Assembly (NCBI RefSeq): GCF_000426865.1 | Contig: NZ_AUGE01000001.1 | Span: forward strand, 248,001 to 312,000 | Length of the DNA: 64,000 bases | DNA from: Citrifermentans bremense R1 | GTDB taxonomy: Bacteria; Desulfobacterota; Desulfuromonadia; Geobacterales; Geobacteraceae | Direction of reading: 5' to 3' | Part shown: positions 11,450 through 19,645 of the stretch, in pieces | Layout of the letters: each line of letters starts with the position of its first letter | Position numbering within the stretch: the stretch's first letter is position 1 | Made by a program: the position numbers and the translations under genes | The notes under the pieces: generated by a model | The model's database searches: none | What the model was told of the DNA's origin: nothing | The model's input: the letters and a program-made list of their open reading frames with translations, nothing else

Positions 11450-11470
11450 CATTAAAGTACTTTTTTACCA
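11450..11470 (-). promoter_or_regulatory. Shared operator upstream of sucC
   Basis: On the minus strand the site reads TGGTAAAAAAGTACTTTAAT, matching the bamB site at 38723-38743 at 19 of 20 positions. It has a TACTTT -10-like box but no good -35, unlike the sites at thiolase, bamA and glutaryl-CoA dehydrogenase. The remaining 351-bp gap holds a repeat element at 11581-11699 and nothing else I can identify. Confidence 0.65.
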
Positions 11471-11580
11471 TTATCAGGCCGACAAAAAAGGCGTCCGTCT
11501 TCTCATGGAGGATTAAGCAGATGGTTGTTTCTCCGGATACGCGTCGTCATCGGTACCATCCCTCCTTTCCCCGCAGAGGC

Positions 11581-11699
11581 GTCGCACGCGGATGACGCGG
11601 ATCTAAAAAACGGATAACTTCGGATCAAACAAAAACCATCTTCTTTCAGGGATTTAATCTGATTTTATCCGTATTTTCCGCTACATCCGTGTGCAATGC
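11581..11699. repeat. Dispersed ~110-bp inverted-repeat element, copy 2
   Basis: Begins GTCGCACGCGGATGACGCGG and ends ATCCGTGTGCAATGCC; same layout as the copies at 2785 and 18556. It follows the EMO2 stop by few bases, so it could form the 3' end of that transcript. Confidence 0.8.
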
Positions 11700-11711
11700 C
11701 GTTAGCTTTTG

Positions 11712-13700
11712 CTACGAAACCACCTTTTCGATCAGGATCTCCGCGATGTCTCTGGGGACCAGCAGCCCTTCCAGCTCGGCTCCCTTGATGCCGTCCTCGA
11801 ACATGGTGAGGCAGAAGGGGCAGTTGGAGACCAGCATGCCGGCGCCGGTTGCCGAGGCCATTTGGGAGCGCTTCACGCTGATGCGGCTTCCGAGCTTTTC
11901 CTCGGCCATGATGCGGCCGCCGCCGGCTCCGCAGCAGAAGCTTTCCGCCTGGCTTCTATCCATCTCGCGGATGGTGCCTCCGGCCGCCTGAACCAGCTCG
12001 CGGGGAGCCTCGTAGGTGTCGTTGTAGCGCCCCAGATAGCAGGAGTCGTGGTAGGTGCAGTCGAACGCGCCCGGGGCCACCTTGAGGCTTCCTTCCTTGA
12101 GGAGACGGTTCAAGAAGGTGGTGTAGTGCTCGGTCTCGACGTCGAAGCCCAGGTCACGGTAGTCCTTGGCTAGCGTGTTGAAGCAGTGCGGGCAGGCGGT
12201 GACGACCTTCTTCACGCCGTACTCCTTGATCATGGCGATGTTCTCGGCTGCGAGCGTCTGGTAGAGGTACTCGTTACCCATCTTGCGCATCGGCTCGCCG
12301 CAGCACTTCTCTTCCTTGCCCAGGATGCCGACCTTGATGCCTGCGGCGGCGCAGAGCTTGACGAAGGCAGTGGCAACCTTGATGTTCCTTTTGTCGAAGG
12401 AGGCATAGCAGCCGACGAAATAGAGTATGTCGACGTCGGCGCAGTCGGACATGAGCGTGACCGGCAGGTCCTTTGCCCAGTCGCCGCGGGAGGCGAAGGC
12501 GAGGCCTAAGGGATTGCCGTTGACCTCGACGTTGCCCATGGCAGTGGTCACCTCTTCACCGGGGAATTCACCTTCCATGAGGACCAGGTTGCGCCGGACG
12601 TCGACCACCTTGTTGACATGCTCCACCGCGGCCGGACAGATCTCCTGGCATGCGCGGCAGGTGGTGCAGGACCAGACGGCGTCTTTCCCGAGCGTCTCGA
12701 CCAGGTTGTCCTCGGCTTGTCCGCGTGCGATCTCACCCACCTGGTCGATGACCTTCATCGGCGAGAGCGGCTTGTCGGTGCCGTGGGCGGGGCAGCGGTC
12801 CTGGCAGCGCTTGCATTTGGTGCAGGCGTCGGTGTCGAAGATGTCTTTCCAGGTGAGGTCCCCGAGCTTGGCGGCGCCGAAGCTCTCCGCGTCCCCTTCC
12901 ATGTCCAGCGTCACCAGCGCACCCTTGGGGCCGAGCGGCGCCAGGAAGTAATTGGCCGAGGTGGTGAAGATGTGGCGGAACTTGGTAAAGGGGATGGAAC
13001 AGATGAAGCCGGCGACGAGGGCGAAGTGCAGCCACCAAAGCCCCGCGTGCAGGGAGCGGAGCCCTTGATCGCCCAGCCCGGAAAGCAGGTTCGCAACCAA
13101 CAGCCCCACCGGGGACCAGTAGGCGAGCTCGGGCTGGTGGACCAGCTCGGTTGCCGCCATACGCGCACCCTCGATGAGAAAGCCGGTGATCAGGATGGCG
13201 AAGAGGAGGCCGTGCATGATGGCGTCGTCACGGCTGCTCTCAAGGCCTGCGGGGCGTACCAGGTAGCGGCGCACCGCGAACCCGGCCAGCATCAAGGTGG
13301 CGGCAAGGCCGGCCAGGTCGAGCGCCAGCGAGAATATCTTGTAGAAGCTGCCGGTTAAGAAGCGGACGTGGAAGAGAAGATCGGTCCCGTCGGCCTGAAG
13401 CGCCACGAGTGCCGTCCCGACGAAGAGAATGGCGAAGGACCAGAAGAAGAAGCCGTGGGCGAAGCCGGGGGCCTTGACCTTGAGCACCCGGGACTGCAGC
13501 AGGACGTTTTGCAGGAGCATCTTCACGCGCTCTGCGCGGTTGTCGGTCCTGTTCACGGGCTTGCCCTGCCGGTAGATGGCGAGCCGCTGGTAGCCGTAGT
13601 AGGCGAGCAGCCCCAGGGCCGCGAAGGTGACCACGTACATCGGGACCAGCACCGTCGCCCCGTGGCCTATGTTCCAATAAAGTTCGCGCGTAGCTTCCAT
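11712..13700 (-). CDS. Membrane-bound Fe-S oxidoreductase, EMO-type, copy 2
   Basis: 662 aa with the same architecture as copy 1: about six N-terminal membrane segments (NarI-like), ferredoxin motifs CTKCKRCQDRCP and CTTCRACQEICP, then two CCG domains (YFVGCYASFDKR with CCGEPMRKMGNEY, and HDSCYLGRYNDTYEAP with CCGAGGGRIMAEE). The sequences differ enough to be old paralogues. It is last gene of the thiolase-hbd-crotonase operon and has no adjacent etf genes, so it may serve either ETF. The RBS is AAGGAG. Confidence 0.87.
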   Translation of the reverse strand: MEATRELYWNIGHGATVLVPMYVVTFAALGLLAYYGYQRLAIYRQGKPVNRTDNRAERVKMLLQNVLLQSRVLKVKAPGFAHGFFFWSFAILFVGTALVALQADGTDLLFHVRFLTGSFYKIFSLALDLAGLAATLMLAGFAVRRYLVRPAGLESSRDDAIMHGLLFAILITGFLIEGARMAATELVHQPELAYWSPVGLLVANLLSGLGDQGLRSLHAGLWWLHFALVAGFICSIPFTKFRHIFTTSANYFLAPLGPKGALVTLDMEGDAESFGAAKLGDLTWKDIFDTDACTKCKRCQDRCPAHGTDKPLSPMKVIDQVGEIARGQAEDNLVETLGKDAVWSCTTCRACQEICPAAVEHVNKVVDVRRNLVLMEGEFPGEEVTTAMGNVEVNGNPLGLAFASRGDWAKDLPVTLMSDCADVDILYFVGCYASFDKRNIKVATAFVKLCAAAGIKVGILGKEEKCCGEPMRKMGNEYLYQTLAAENIAMIKEYGVKKVVTACPHCFNTLAKDYRDLGFDVETEHYTTFLNRLLKEGSLKVAPGAFDCTYHDSCYLGRYNDTYEAPRELVQAAGGTIREMDRSQAESFCCGAGGGRIMAEEKLGSRISVKRSQMASATGAGMLVSNCPFCLTMFEDGIKGAELEGLLVPRDIAEILIEKVVS

Positions 13701-13740
13701 GATCTACTCCTTGAGTGTCTGGGCAAGGTCAGCCCCGGTG

Positions 13741-14520
13741 TCATGCTCCCACGAAGGCGGGTTTTCTCTTTTCGATGAAGGCGGTCATCCCTTCTTTCTG
13801 GTCTAAAGTGGCGAAGAGAGAGGCGAAGTGTAAAGCCTCGTACCCCATCCCCTCGGCGACGTTCATGTCGAGCCCGCTCTTCACCGCGTCCTTGGCATGA
13901 GCCACACCCAGGCGCGAGTTGCCGGCGATCTGGGCGGCGGTCGCCATGACCTCGGTCATGAGGTTTTCAGCCGGGAACACGGCGCAGAAAAGTCCCCAGT
14001 TCTTCGCTTCGGCGGCGGCGATCAACCTGCCGGAGAAGATCAGCTCGTTGGCCCGGCTGCGGCCTATCAGGCGCGCCATGCTTTGGGTGCCGCCGAAACC
14101 CGGGATGATACCCAGGGTGACCTCGGGGAGGCCGATCTTCGCTTTCTCCGAGGCGTAGGCGAAATCGCAGGCCATCGCCAGCTCAAGCCCCCCGCCGAGC
14201 GCGAAGCCGTTCACGGCGGCGATCACCGGCTTGGAGACCTTCCCGATCAGCTGCACCAGCTGCTGTCCCTTGCGGGAGAAGGCGAGAGCCTGCTCCACGT
14301 TGAGGCTCTTCATCTCGGCGATGTCGGCCCCGGCGACGAAGGCCTTCTCGCCCGCACCGGTCAAGACCACCACCCGCACCTCGCGGTCCAGGGCGAGCAC
14401 CTCGAAGGCGTGCAGCAACTGGTCCAGCACGGCGTCGTTCAGGCTGTTCATCGCCTTGGGACGGTTGATCTGAAGCAGCGCGATTCCGTCCTTTTTCTCC
14501 AGCAGCAGATCTTCGTACAT
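13741..14520 (-). CDS. Enoyl-CoA hydratase (crotonase family), probable 3-hydroxybutyryl-CoA dehydratase
   Basis: 259 aa crotonase. The oxyanion-hole motifs are AFVAGADIAEM and NGFALGGGLELAMACDF, and both catalytic glutamates are in place (within GGGLELA and GLPEVTLGIIPG). Between 3-hydroxyacyl-CoA dehydrogenase and EMO2, 12 bp after the former. With hbd and thiolase it makes a full crotonyl-CoA to acetyl-CoA set, the last part of benzoate breakdown. The RBS is AAAGAGG. Confidence 0.92.
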   Translation of the reverse strand: MYEDLLLEKKDGIALLQINRPKAMNSLNDAVLDQLLHAFEVLALDREVRVVVLTGAGEKAFVAGADIAEMKSLNVEQALAFSRKGQQLVQLIGKVSKPVIAAVNGFALGGGLELAMACDFAYASEKAKIGLPEVTLGIIPGFGGTQSMARLIGRSRANELIFSGRLIAAAEAKNWGLFCAVFPAENLMTEVMATAAQIAGNSRLGVAHAKDAVKSGLDMNVAEGMGYEALHFASLFATLDQKEGMTAFIEKRKPAFVGA

Positions 14521-14532
14521 GGCACACCTCTT

Positions 14533-15381
<849 letters not shown>

Positions 15382-15389
15382 GACCCCTC

Positions 15390-16565
15390 CTAAACCCGTT
15401 CCAGGATGACCGCGACCGCTTCGCCGCCGCCGATGCAGAGCGTGGCGAGACCGTAGCGTTGTTTGCGTTTGTGAAGTTCCCGCACCAAGGTGGCGGTGAT
15501 GCGCGCGCCGCTTGCGCCTAGCGGGTGACCGAGCGCCACCGCGCCGCCGTTCACGTTGACGCGCTCCGGATCGAGGCGCAGCCTTTGGCAGGCGATGAGC
15601 GGGACCGCTGCGAAGGCCTCATTGATCTCGAAGAGGTCGATGTCGTCGGTAGTGAGCCCGGCCTTGGCGCAGACCTTGGCGATGGCGCCTACCGGGGCTT
15701 CGGTGAACTGGTCGGGATGGACGCTGTTGGTGGCGTAGGCGACCAGGCGGGCTTTGGGCTTCAGCCCGTATTTCGCCACGGCCTCGCCGCTCGCCAGAAG
15801 CGCTATGGCGGCGCCGTCGTTGATGGTAGAGGCGTTACCCGCGGTGATGGTGCCGTCCTTTTGGAACGCCGCACGGAGTTCCGGGAGTTTCTTGAAGTCG
15901 ACTTTGTGGGGCTCTTCGTCCTCGCGGACGACCACCTCACCCTGGCGCGTCTTCTTCACTACCGGGACGATCTCGTCGTTGAAGATGCCGTCTTTCAGGG
16001 CGGTCTGCGCCTTCTGGTAGGAGGCGAGCGCGAAGTTGTCCTGGAGGGTGCGGTCCAGCTTGTTGTCGCTGGCGCTTTGCTCCGCTATCACCCCCATGTG
16101 CTTGCCGCTGTAGGGGTCGGTCAGGCCGTCGTGGACCAGCAGGTCCAGCATCTCGCCGTTCCCCATGCGGTAGCCGTAGCGACCTTTGCTGAGCGCGTAG
16201 GGGGCAAGCGACATGTTCTCCATGCCGCCCGCGAGCACCAGTTGGGCGTCGCCAAGCTTGATGGAACCGGCGCCGAGCATGATGGCTTTAAGGCCCGAGC
16301 CGCAGACCTTGTTGATGGTGAGGGCGGGGACCGTGTCGGGGAGCCCCGCAAAGCGCATGGCCTGACGCGCGGGAGCCTGCCCCGAGCCGCCGGAGAGAAC
16401 TTGGCCGACAATCACCTCGTCTATGGCTTCAGCGGGAAGCCCGGTGCGTTCCATGATGCCGGTGATGACGGTGGCGGCAAGACGCGGCGCTTCTACGTCG
16501 CTCAGCGCTCCGCCGAAGGAGCCCAACGGGGTACGCAGTGATTCGATGACATAGACATCTGACAT
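15390..16565 (-). CDS. Acetyl-CoA acetyltransferase (thiolase)
   Basis: 391 aa with the thiolase cysteine in TINKVCGSGLKA, the His in NINEAFA-type context (EINEAFAAVPL), GGAVALGHPLGASGAR, and the second cysteine in LCIGGGEAV. It cleaves acetoacetyl-CoA to two acetyl-CoA. First gene of thiolase-hbd-crotonase-EMO2, driven by the promoter with shared operator at 16627-16662. A different thiolase at 48685-49881 is better placed for 3-oxopimeloyl-CoA. Confidence 0.94.
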   Translation of the reverse strand: MSDVYVIESLRTPLGSFGGALSDVEAPRLAATVITGIMERTGLPAEAIDEVIVGQVLSGGSGQAPARQAMRFAGLPDTVPALTINKVCGSGLKAIMLGAGSIKLGDAQLVLAGGMENMSLAPYALSKGRYGYRMGNGEMLDLLVHDGLTDPYSGKHMGVIAEQSASDNKLDRTLQDNFALASYQKAQTALKDGIFNDEIVPVVKKTRQGEVVVREDEEPHKVDFKKLPELRAAFQKDGTITAGNASTINDGAAIALLASGEAVAKYGLKPKARLVAYATNSVHPDQFTEAPVGAIAKVCAKAGLTTDDIDLFEINEAFAAVPLIACQRLRLDPERVNVNGGAVALGHPLGASGARITATLVRELHKRKQRYGLATLCIGGGEAVAVILERV

Positions 16566-16626
16566 TTCGTTCTCCTCTTAATCCAGCCGCTTCGGCCGGG
16601 TCTGATCAGGCGCGGCGTCCACCTTT

Positions 16627-16662
16627 TGGTAAATAAGTACTACAATACCATTTTGCTGTCAA
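16627..16662 (-). promoter_or_regulatory. Sigma-70 promoter with shared operator, upstream of the thiolase operon
   Basis: Minus strand: -35 TTGACA (16657-16662), 17-bp spacer, -10 TACTTA (16634-16639). Over the -10 lies AGTA-CTTATT-TACC, and TGGTATT sits 8 bp further upstream. TGGTA at 27-31 and TACCA at 46-50 of this hundred (plus strand) make an outer 24-bp dyad. Placement over the -10 suggests repression. Confidence 0.8.
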
Positions 16663-16752
16663 CAGAAAAAAAACGGTTTTATATTTTGCGTCAAAAGTGG
16701 ACATGGTGGAGTTCGCGAGGCTAGCGGGGTTGGTGGGACTGGATGGAACCGG

Positions 16753-17661
16753 TCAGAGGGTTGCTTGTGGCAGCGCTTTGCCCAGAAAGGCCCTGGGGTT
16801 GACGCTGCAGACCTTGTGCAGCACTTCTTCGGATAAGCCGAGCCCGCGCAGGGCTTCCAGGTACTGGAGAATGGCGCCCATGTCATACAGGAAGGTGTCG
16901 CTCCCAAGGCAGACTTGATCCTGGTAGTGGATGATGAAGTCCCGGTAGCTTTCCGGGTTCTTCTTCAGGTGGGGAAGCAGGTTCGCCATGTCGGTGTAGA
17001 CCCCCGGGTGGTCGTCGAGGATCTTTGCGAACGGCTTTCGGCCGATGCCGAAATGCGGGAAGTTCACCCGCACCCGGGGGAAGTCTTGCACCATCGCGGC
17101 CATGGTGTCGGCATGCTCGCGGGCGTCCATGTGGTAGAGCAGCGGCAGGTCGTTTTCCTGCGCGTAGGAGAAGATCTCCCACTCGCGCCGCCGGTATTCC
17201 TTGAGCGTGATGCCGAAGGTGTTCGGGACCCCCTTCACCCCGATGTCGTTTACGTCGGTGAGCCAGATCCCCTTGATGCCGCGCACCCCCTGCTCGATAT
17301 AGCCGCTGAGGGTGCCGGCAACGTCGCCCCAAAGGGCACGGGTGTCGACCAACGGAATGATGAAGCCGTCGGAGCGGCGGGCGTGCTCCAAAAGCTCGTC
17401 CAGCTCGTGGTACAGGGGGTTGCCCCGGTTTTCGACCCAGTCGGGAATCAGGTTCCTGATTTCCTCATGACTCAGGCGGGTGTTGACCATGCCGATGGCG
17501 ACGATGTGGGAGAAGCCGCTCCGGCGCAGCTCTCCGCTTTGCTCCAGCACCTGCTGCGCCCAGGCGCTGCCGGTGAAGCAGTGCGTGTGCACGTCGATGA
17601 AACCGGCCGCCTGGGCCGGAGCGCTCCCTTGTTCGACTCCCGGTCTGGTCAACAAGATCAT
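16753..17661 (-). CDS. Amidohydrolase-family (metal-dependent hydrolase) protein
   Basis: 302 aa. The ATG at 17661 overlaps the stop of the upstream crotonase gene by four bases (ATGA). Amidohydrolase_2 features: FIDVHTHCFTG near the N-terminus, LLYHMDAREHAD, VNFPHFGIG, and CLGSDTFLYDMG near the end, giving the HxH, H, H and D metal set. Relatives include decarboxylases and lactonases, so the substrate cannot be named. Last gene of the glutaryl-CoA dehydrogenase operon; a second family member lies in the bamQR operon. A CoA-ester or cyclic intermediate is possible but speculative. Confidence 0.75.
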   Translation of the reverse strand: MILLTRPGVEQGSAPAQAAGFIDVHTHCFTGSAWAQQVLEQSGELRRSGFSHIVAIGMVNTRLSHEEIRNLIPDWVENRGNPLYHELDELLEHARRSDGFIIPLVDTRALWGDVAGTLSGYIEQGVRGIKGIWLTDVNDIGVKGVPNTFGITLKEYRRREWEIFSYAQENDLPLLYHMDAREHADTMAAMVQDFPRVRVNFPHFGIGRKPFAKILDDHPGVYTDMANLLPHLKKNPESYRDFIIHYQDQVCLGSDTFLYDMGAILQYLEALRGLGLSEEVLHKVCSVNPRAFLGKALPQATL

Positions 17662-18464
17662 TCCCCCTTGTAGTGCGGATCTCTCTTGTCCAAAAAGGCG
17701 TTCACCGCCTCGATGTGGTCGTCGGTGTGGTGCGCAAGGGACTGGAAACAGGCGCAGAGGTCGAGGAAGTCGGGAAGGTCGCTTCTCTGGGCCAGCTTCA
17801 TCATCCGCTTGGTGAGCCTCAGGGTAACCGGGGGCTTGGAGGCGATCTGGCGCGCAAGCTCCATGGTGCGCGGCATCAGCTCTTCCGGCTCCAAAACCTC
17901 CAGGAAGATGCCGAGAGCGAGCGCCTCGGCGGCCTCGACGACGCGGCCGGTGAAGGTGAGTTCCGCGGCCCTTTGGTACCCCATCAGCCGCTGCATGAAC
18001 CAGGCGCCGCCGTCGCCGGGGGTGATGCCCAGGTTGATGAAGGTCTCCCCCACCTTGGCCCGGGTGGAGGCGAGGCGGATGTCGCACATGTTGGCGAGGT
18101 CGAATCCAGCGCCTATCGCCGGGCCGTTGACCGCGGCGATGACCGGGATCTCGGCCTTGTGCAGCACGAGGGGGATCTGCTGGATGCCACGGCGGTACTT
18201 GTCCTGGACCTGCACCGGCGACCCCTCGAAGGTGCCGCTTTGGGACTGCATCTCCTTGACGTTGCCGCCGGAGGAGAAGGCGGACCCAGCGCCGGTCAGG
18301 ACCAGCACGGAGATGCGGTCCTCGCTGTTGACCCAGTTGACGGTGGTGATGATGTCTTCGGTGAGGGCGGTTCCGGTCAGGGCGTTGCGGACGTCGTCAC
18401 GCTGGAAGGTGAGTACGGCGACCCTATCCTCAAGGGTCAGGGTGCAATCTTTGAGCTTTGGCAT
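17658..18464 (-). CDS. Enoyl-CoA hydratase/isomerase family protein
   Basis: 268 aa from the ATG at 18464 (MPKLKDCTLTLED), which follows AAGGAGG; a start at 18521 gives an unlikely extension. Oxyanion-hole motifs SAFSSGGNVKEM and NGPAIGAGFDLANMCD. One catalytic glutamate position is occupied differently from classical hydratases (GAGFDLA versus GGGLELA) while GETFINLGITPGDGG keeps the other region, so it may be an isomerase or a hydratase for an unusual substrate. It sits between the methyltransferase and the amidohydrolase. Confidence 0.82.
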   Translation of the reverse strand: MPKLKDCTLTLEDRVAVLTFQRDDVRNALTGTALTEDIITTVNWVNSEDRISVLVLTGAGSAFSSGGNVKEMQSQSGTFEGSPVQVQDKYRRGIQQIPLVLHKAEIPVIAAVNGPAIGAGFDLANMCDIRLASTRAKVGETFINLGITPGDGGAWFMQRLMGYQRAAELTFTGRVVEAAEALALGIFLEVLEPEELMPRTMELARQIASKPPVTLRLTKRMMKLAQRSDLPDFLDLCACFQSLAHHTDDHIEAVNAFLDKRDPHYKGE

Positions 18465-18555
18465 GACCGGACCCTCCTTGGGATTCGGTATCAACGACAG
18501 ATTCCTCGCGCTACTTTTCATGGTGAACCTCCTGACCTGCGGTTGAACCTAAAAG

Positions 18556-18671
18556 GCATCGCACGCGGATGACGCGGATTAAAAACGATCTACGCGGATC
18601 AAGCAGAACCCATGCTATTTCAAGATTGATCCGACTTTATCCGCGTTATCCGTTAAATCCGTGTGCTATGC
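18556..18671. repeat. Dispersed ~110-bp inverted-repeat element, copy 3
   Basis: Begins GCATCGCACGCGGATGACGC and ends ATCCGTGTGCTATGC. The inner sequence shares long runs with the copies at 2785 and 11581. It lies in the 316-bp gap between the crotonase and methyltransferase genes, followed by two more palindromes. Confidence 0.82.
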
Positions 18672-18691
18672 CGTTAGTCCTGGTTAGATCT

Positions 18692-18717
18692 CGTTCCCAA
18701 GGCCCACCTTGGGAACG
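18692..18717. repeat. Palindrome CGTTCCCAAGG...CCTTGGGAACG
   Basis: A 26-bp near-perfect palindrome followed by GCAATGC. A related copy is at 52915-52940 (GGTTCCCAAGCTC...TTTGGGAACC, followed by CAATGC), so this is a third small dispersed repeat family. Confidence 0.75.
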
Positions 18718-18737
18718 CAATGCCTGCTGAGCGCTAA

Positions 18738-18768
18738 GGGGGACAGGCACCTGCGGAGCCAGTCCCCC
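18738..18768. repeat. REP-like palindrome, copy 4
   Basis: Same arms as the other copies (GGGGGAC, GTCCCCC), 13 bp after the methyltransferase stop. Confidence 0.85.
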
Positions 18769-18780
18769 GGCACTGTAATC

Positions 18781-19635
18781 TCAGTTATCCGGCGGCACTT
18801 GGAACACCGCCTCGACCAAGGTGATCCTACCTTCTTCCAGGTTGCGAAGCTGGTTCCCGGCCATTGCCGAAAATCCCTCGCCAAGTAGCAGGTGCAATCC
18901 TAAGGGGTTCGCCCCACCTTCCCTATTCTTCTGCTGCCTGCGGCGAAACCACTCCAACCCGTCTCTGGTCACGTCCTGCCAGAAGAGAGACTGGAACCCT
19001 TCCTCGGCGAGGAACCGCCGCAGCTCATCCTGGCTTGCCAGAAAACTCGCCGATGGGTCCCTTGCCCACGGCACCGGAAAATGTACTTCTCCTCCGGGCC
19101 CTGCGAGTATCTCGTAGAAGGCGAGCCTGCCGCCCGGTTTCAGTACCCGCCGGATCTCTCGGTAGAGCCCCGGCTTGTCCTCGATGTTCATGGACAGGTG
19201 CTGGATCCAGACCAGGTCGAAGGCGGCCTCGCCAAAGGGGAGCTCCAGCGCGTCGGCCTGGAGGTAGGCGACCCTGTCGCTCATCCCGAGCCGCTCGGAG
19301 AGCATCCTCGCCACGTGGCAGTAGTCGGAGTTTTGGTCGACTCCGATGACGTGGCAGTCCAATAGACGCGCGAGGTAGCGCGAAGCCCCTCCCAGCCCGC
19401 AGCCGACGTCCAAAACCAGCAGTCCCGGAGCGGGCTCCAGCGCCGCGGCGAGCTCCTGCGTGGCCGCCGCCCCGCGCACATGGAATTCATCGATCGCGGT
19501 GAGGTCTTCGGGCCTCAGCTGGTCGGGGTTCTTTCCCGCCGCGACCAGCGCCGCCAGCACCCGCTCTTCCAGATCCGGGGAGCGGTAGTGGCCGGCGACG
19601 GCGGCAGGTCTCATCGGCTCGTGCGCGGGCATCAT
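18781..19635 (-). CDS. Class I SAM-dependent methyltransferase
   Basis: 284 aa. SAM-binding motif I LLVLDVGCGLGGASRYLA, motif II around VAYLQADALELPF, and the post-motif FDLVWIQHLSMN; the layout resembles methyltransferases acting on sarcosine or small polyketide-type substrates. The RBS GAGGAGG overlaps the malic enzyme stop region (10 bp gap), so it belongs to the operon. Its place in a benzoate operon is unexplained. Possible roles are quinone or cofactor methylation, but nothing in the sequence decides. Confidence 0.82.
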   Translation of the reverse strand: MMPAHEPMRPAAVAGHYRSPDLEERVLAALVAAGKNPDQLRPEDLTAIDEFHVRGAAATQELAAALEPAPGLLVLDVGCGLGGASRYLARLLDCHVIGVDQNSDYCHVARMLSERLGMSDRVAYLQADALELPFGEAAFDLVWIQHLSMNIEDKPGLYREIRRVLKPGGRLAFYEILAGPGGEVHFPVPWARDPSASFLASQDELRRFLAEEGFQSLFWQDVTRDGLEWFRRRQQKNREGGANPLGLHLLLGEGFSAMAGNQLRNLEEGRITLVEAVFQVPPDN

Positions 19636-19645
19636 GGACGCCTCC

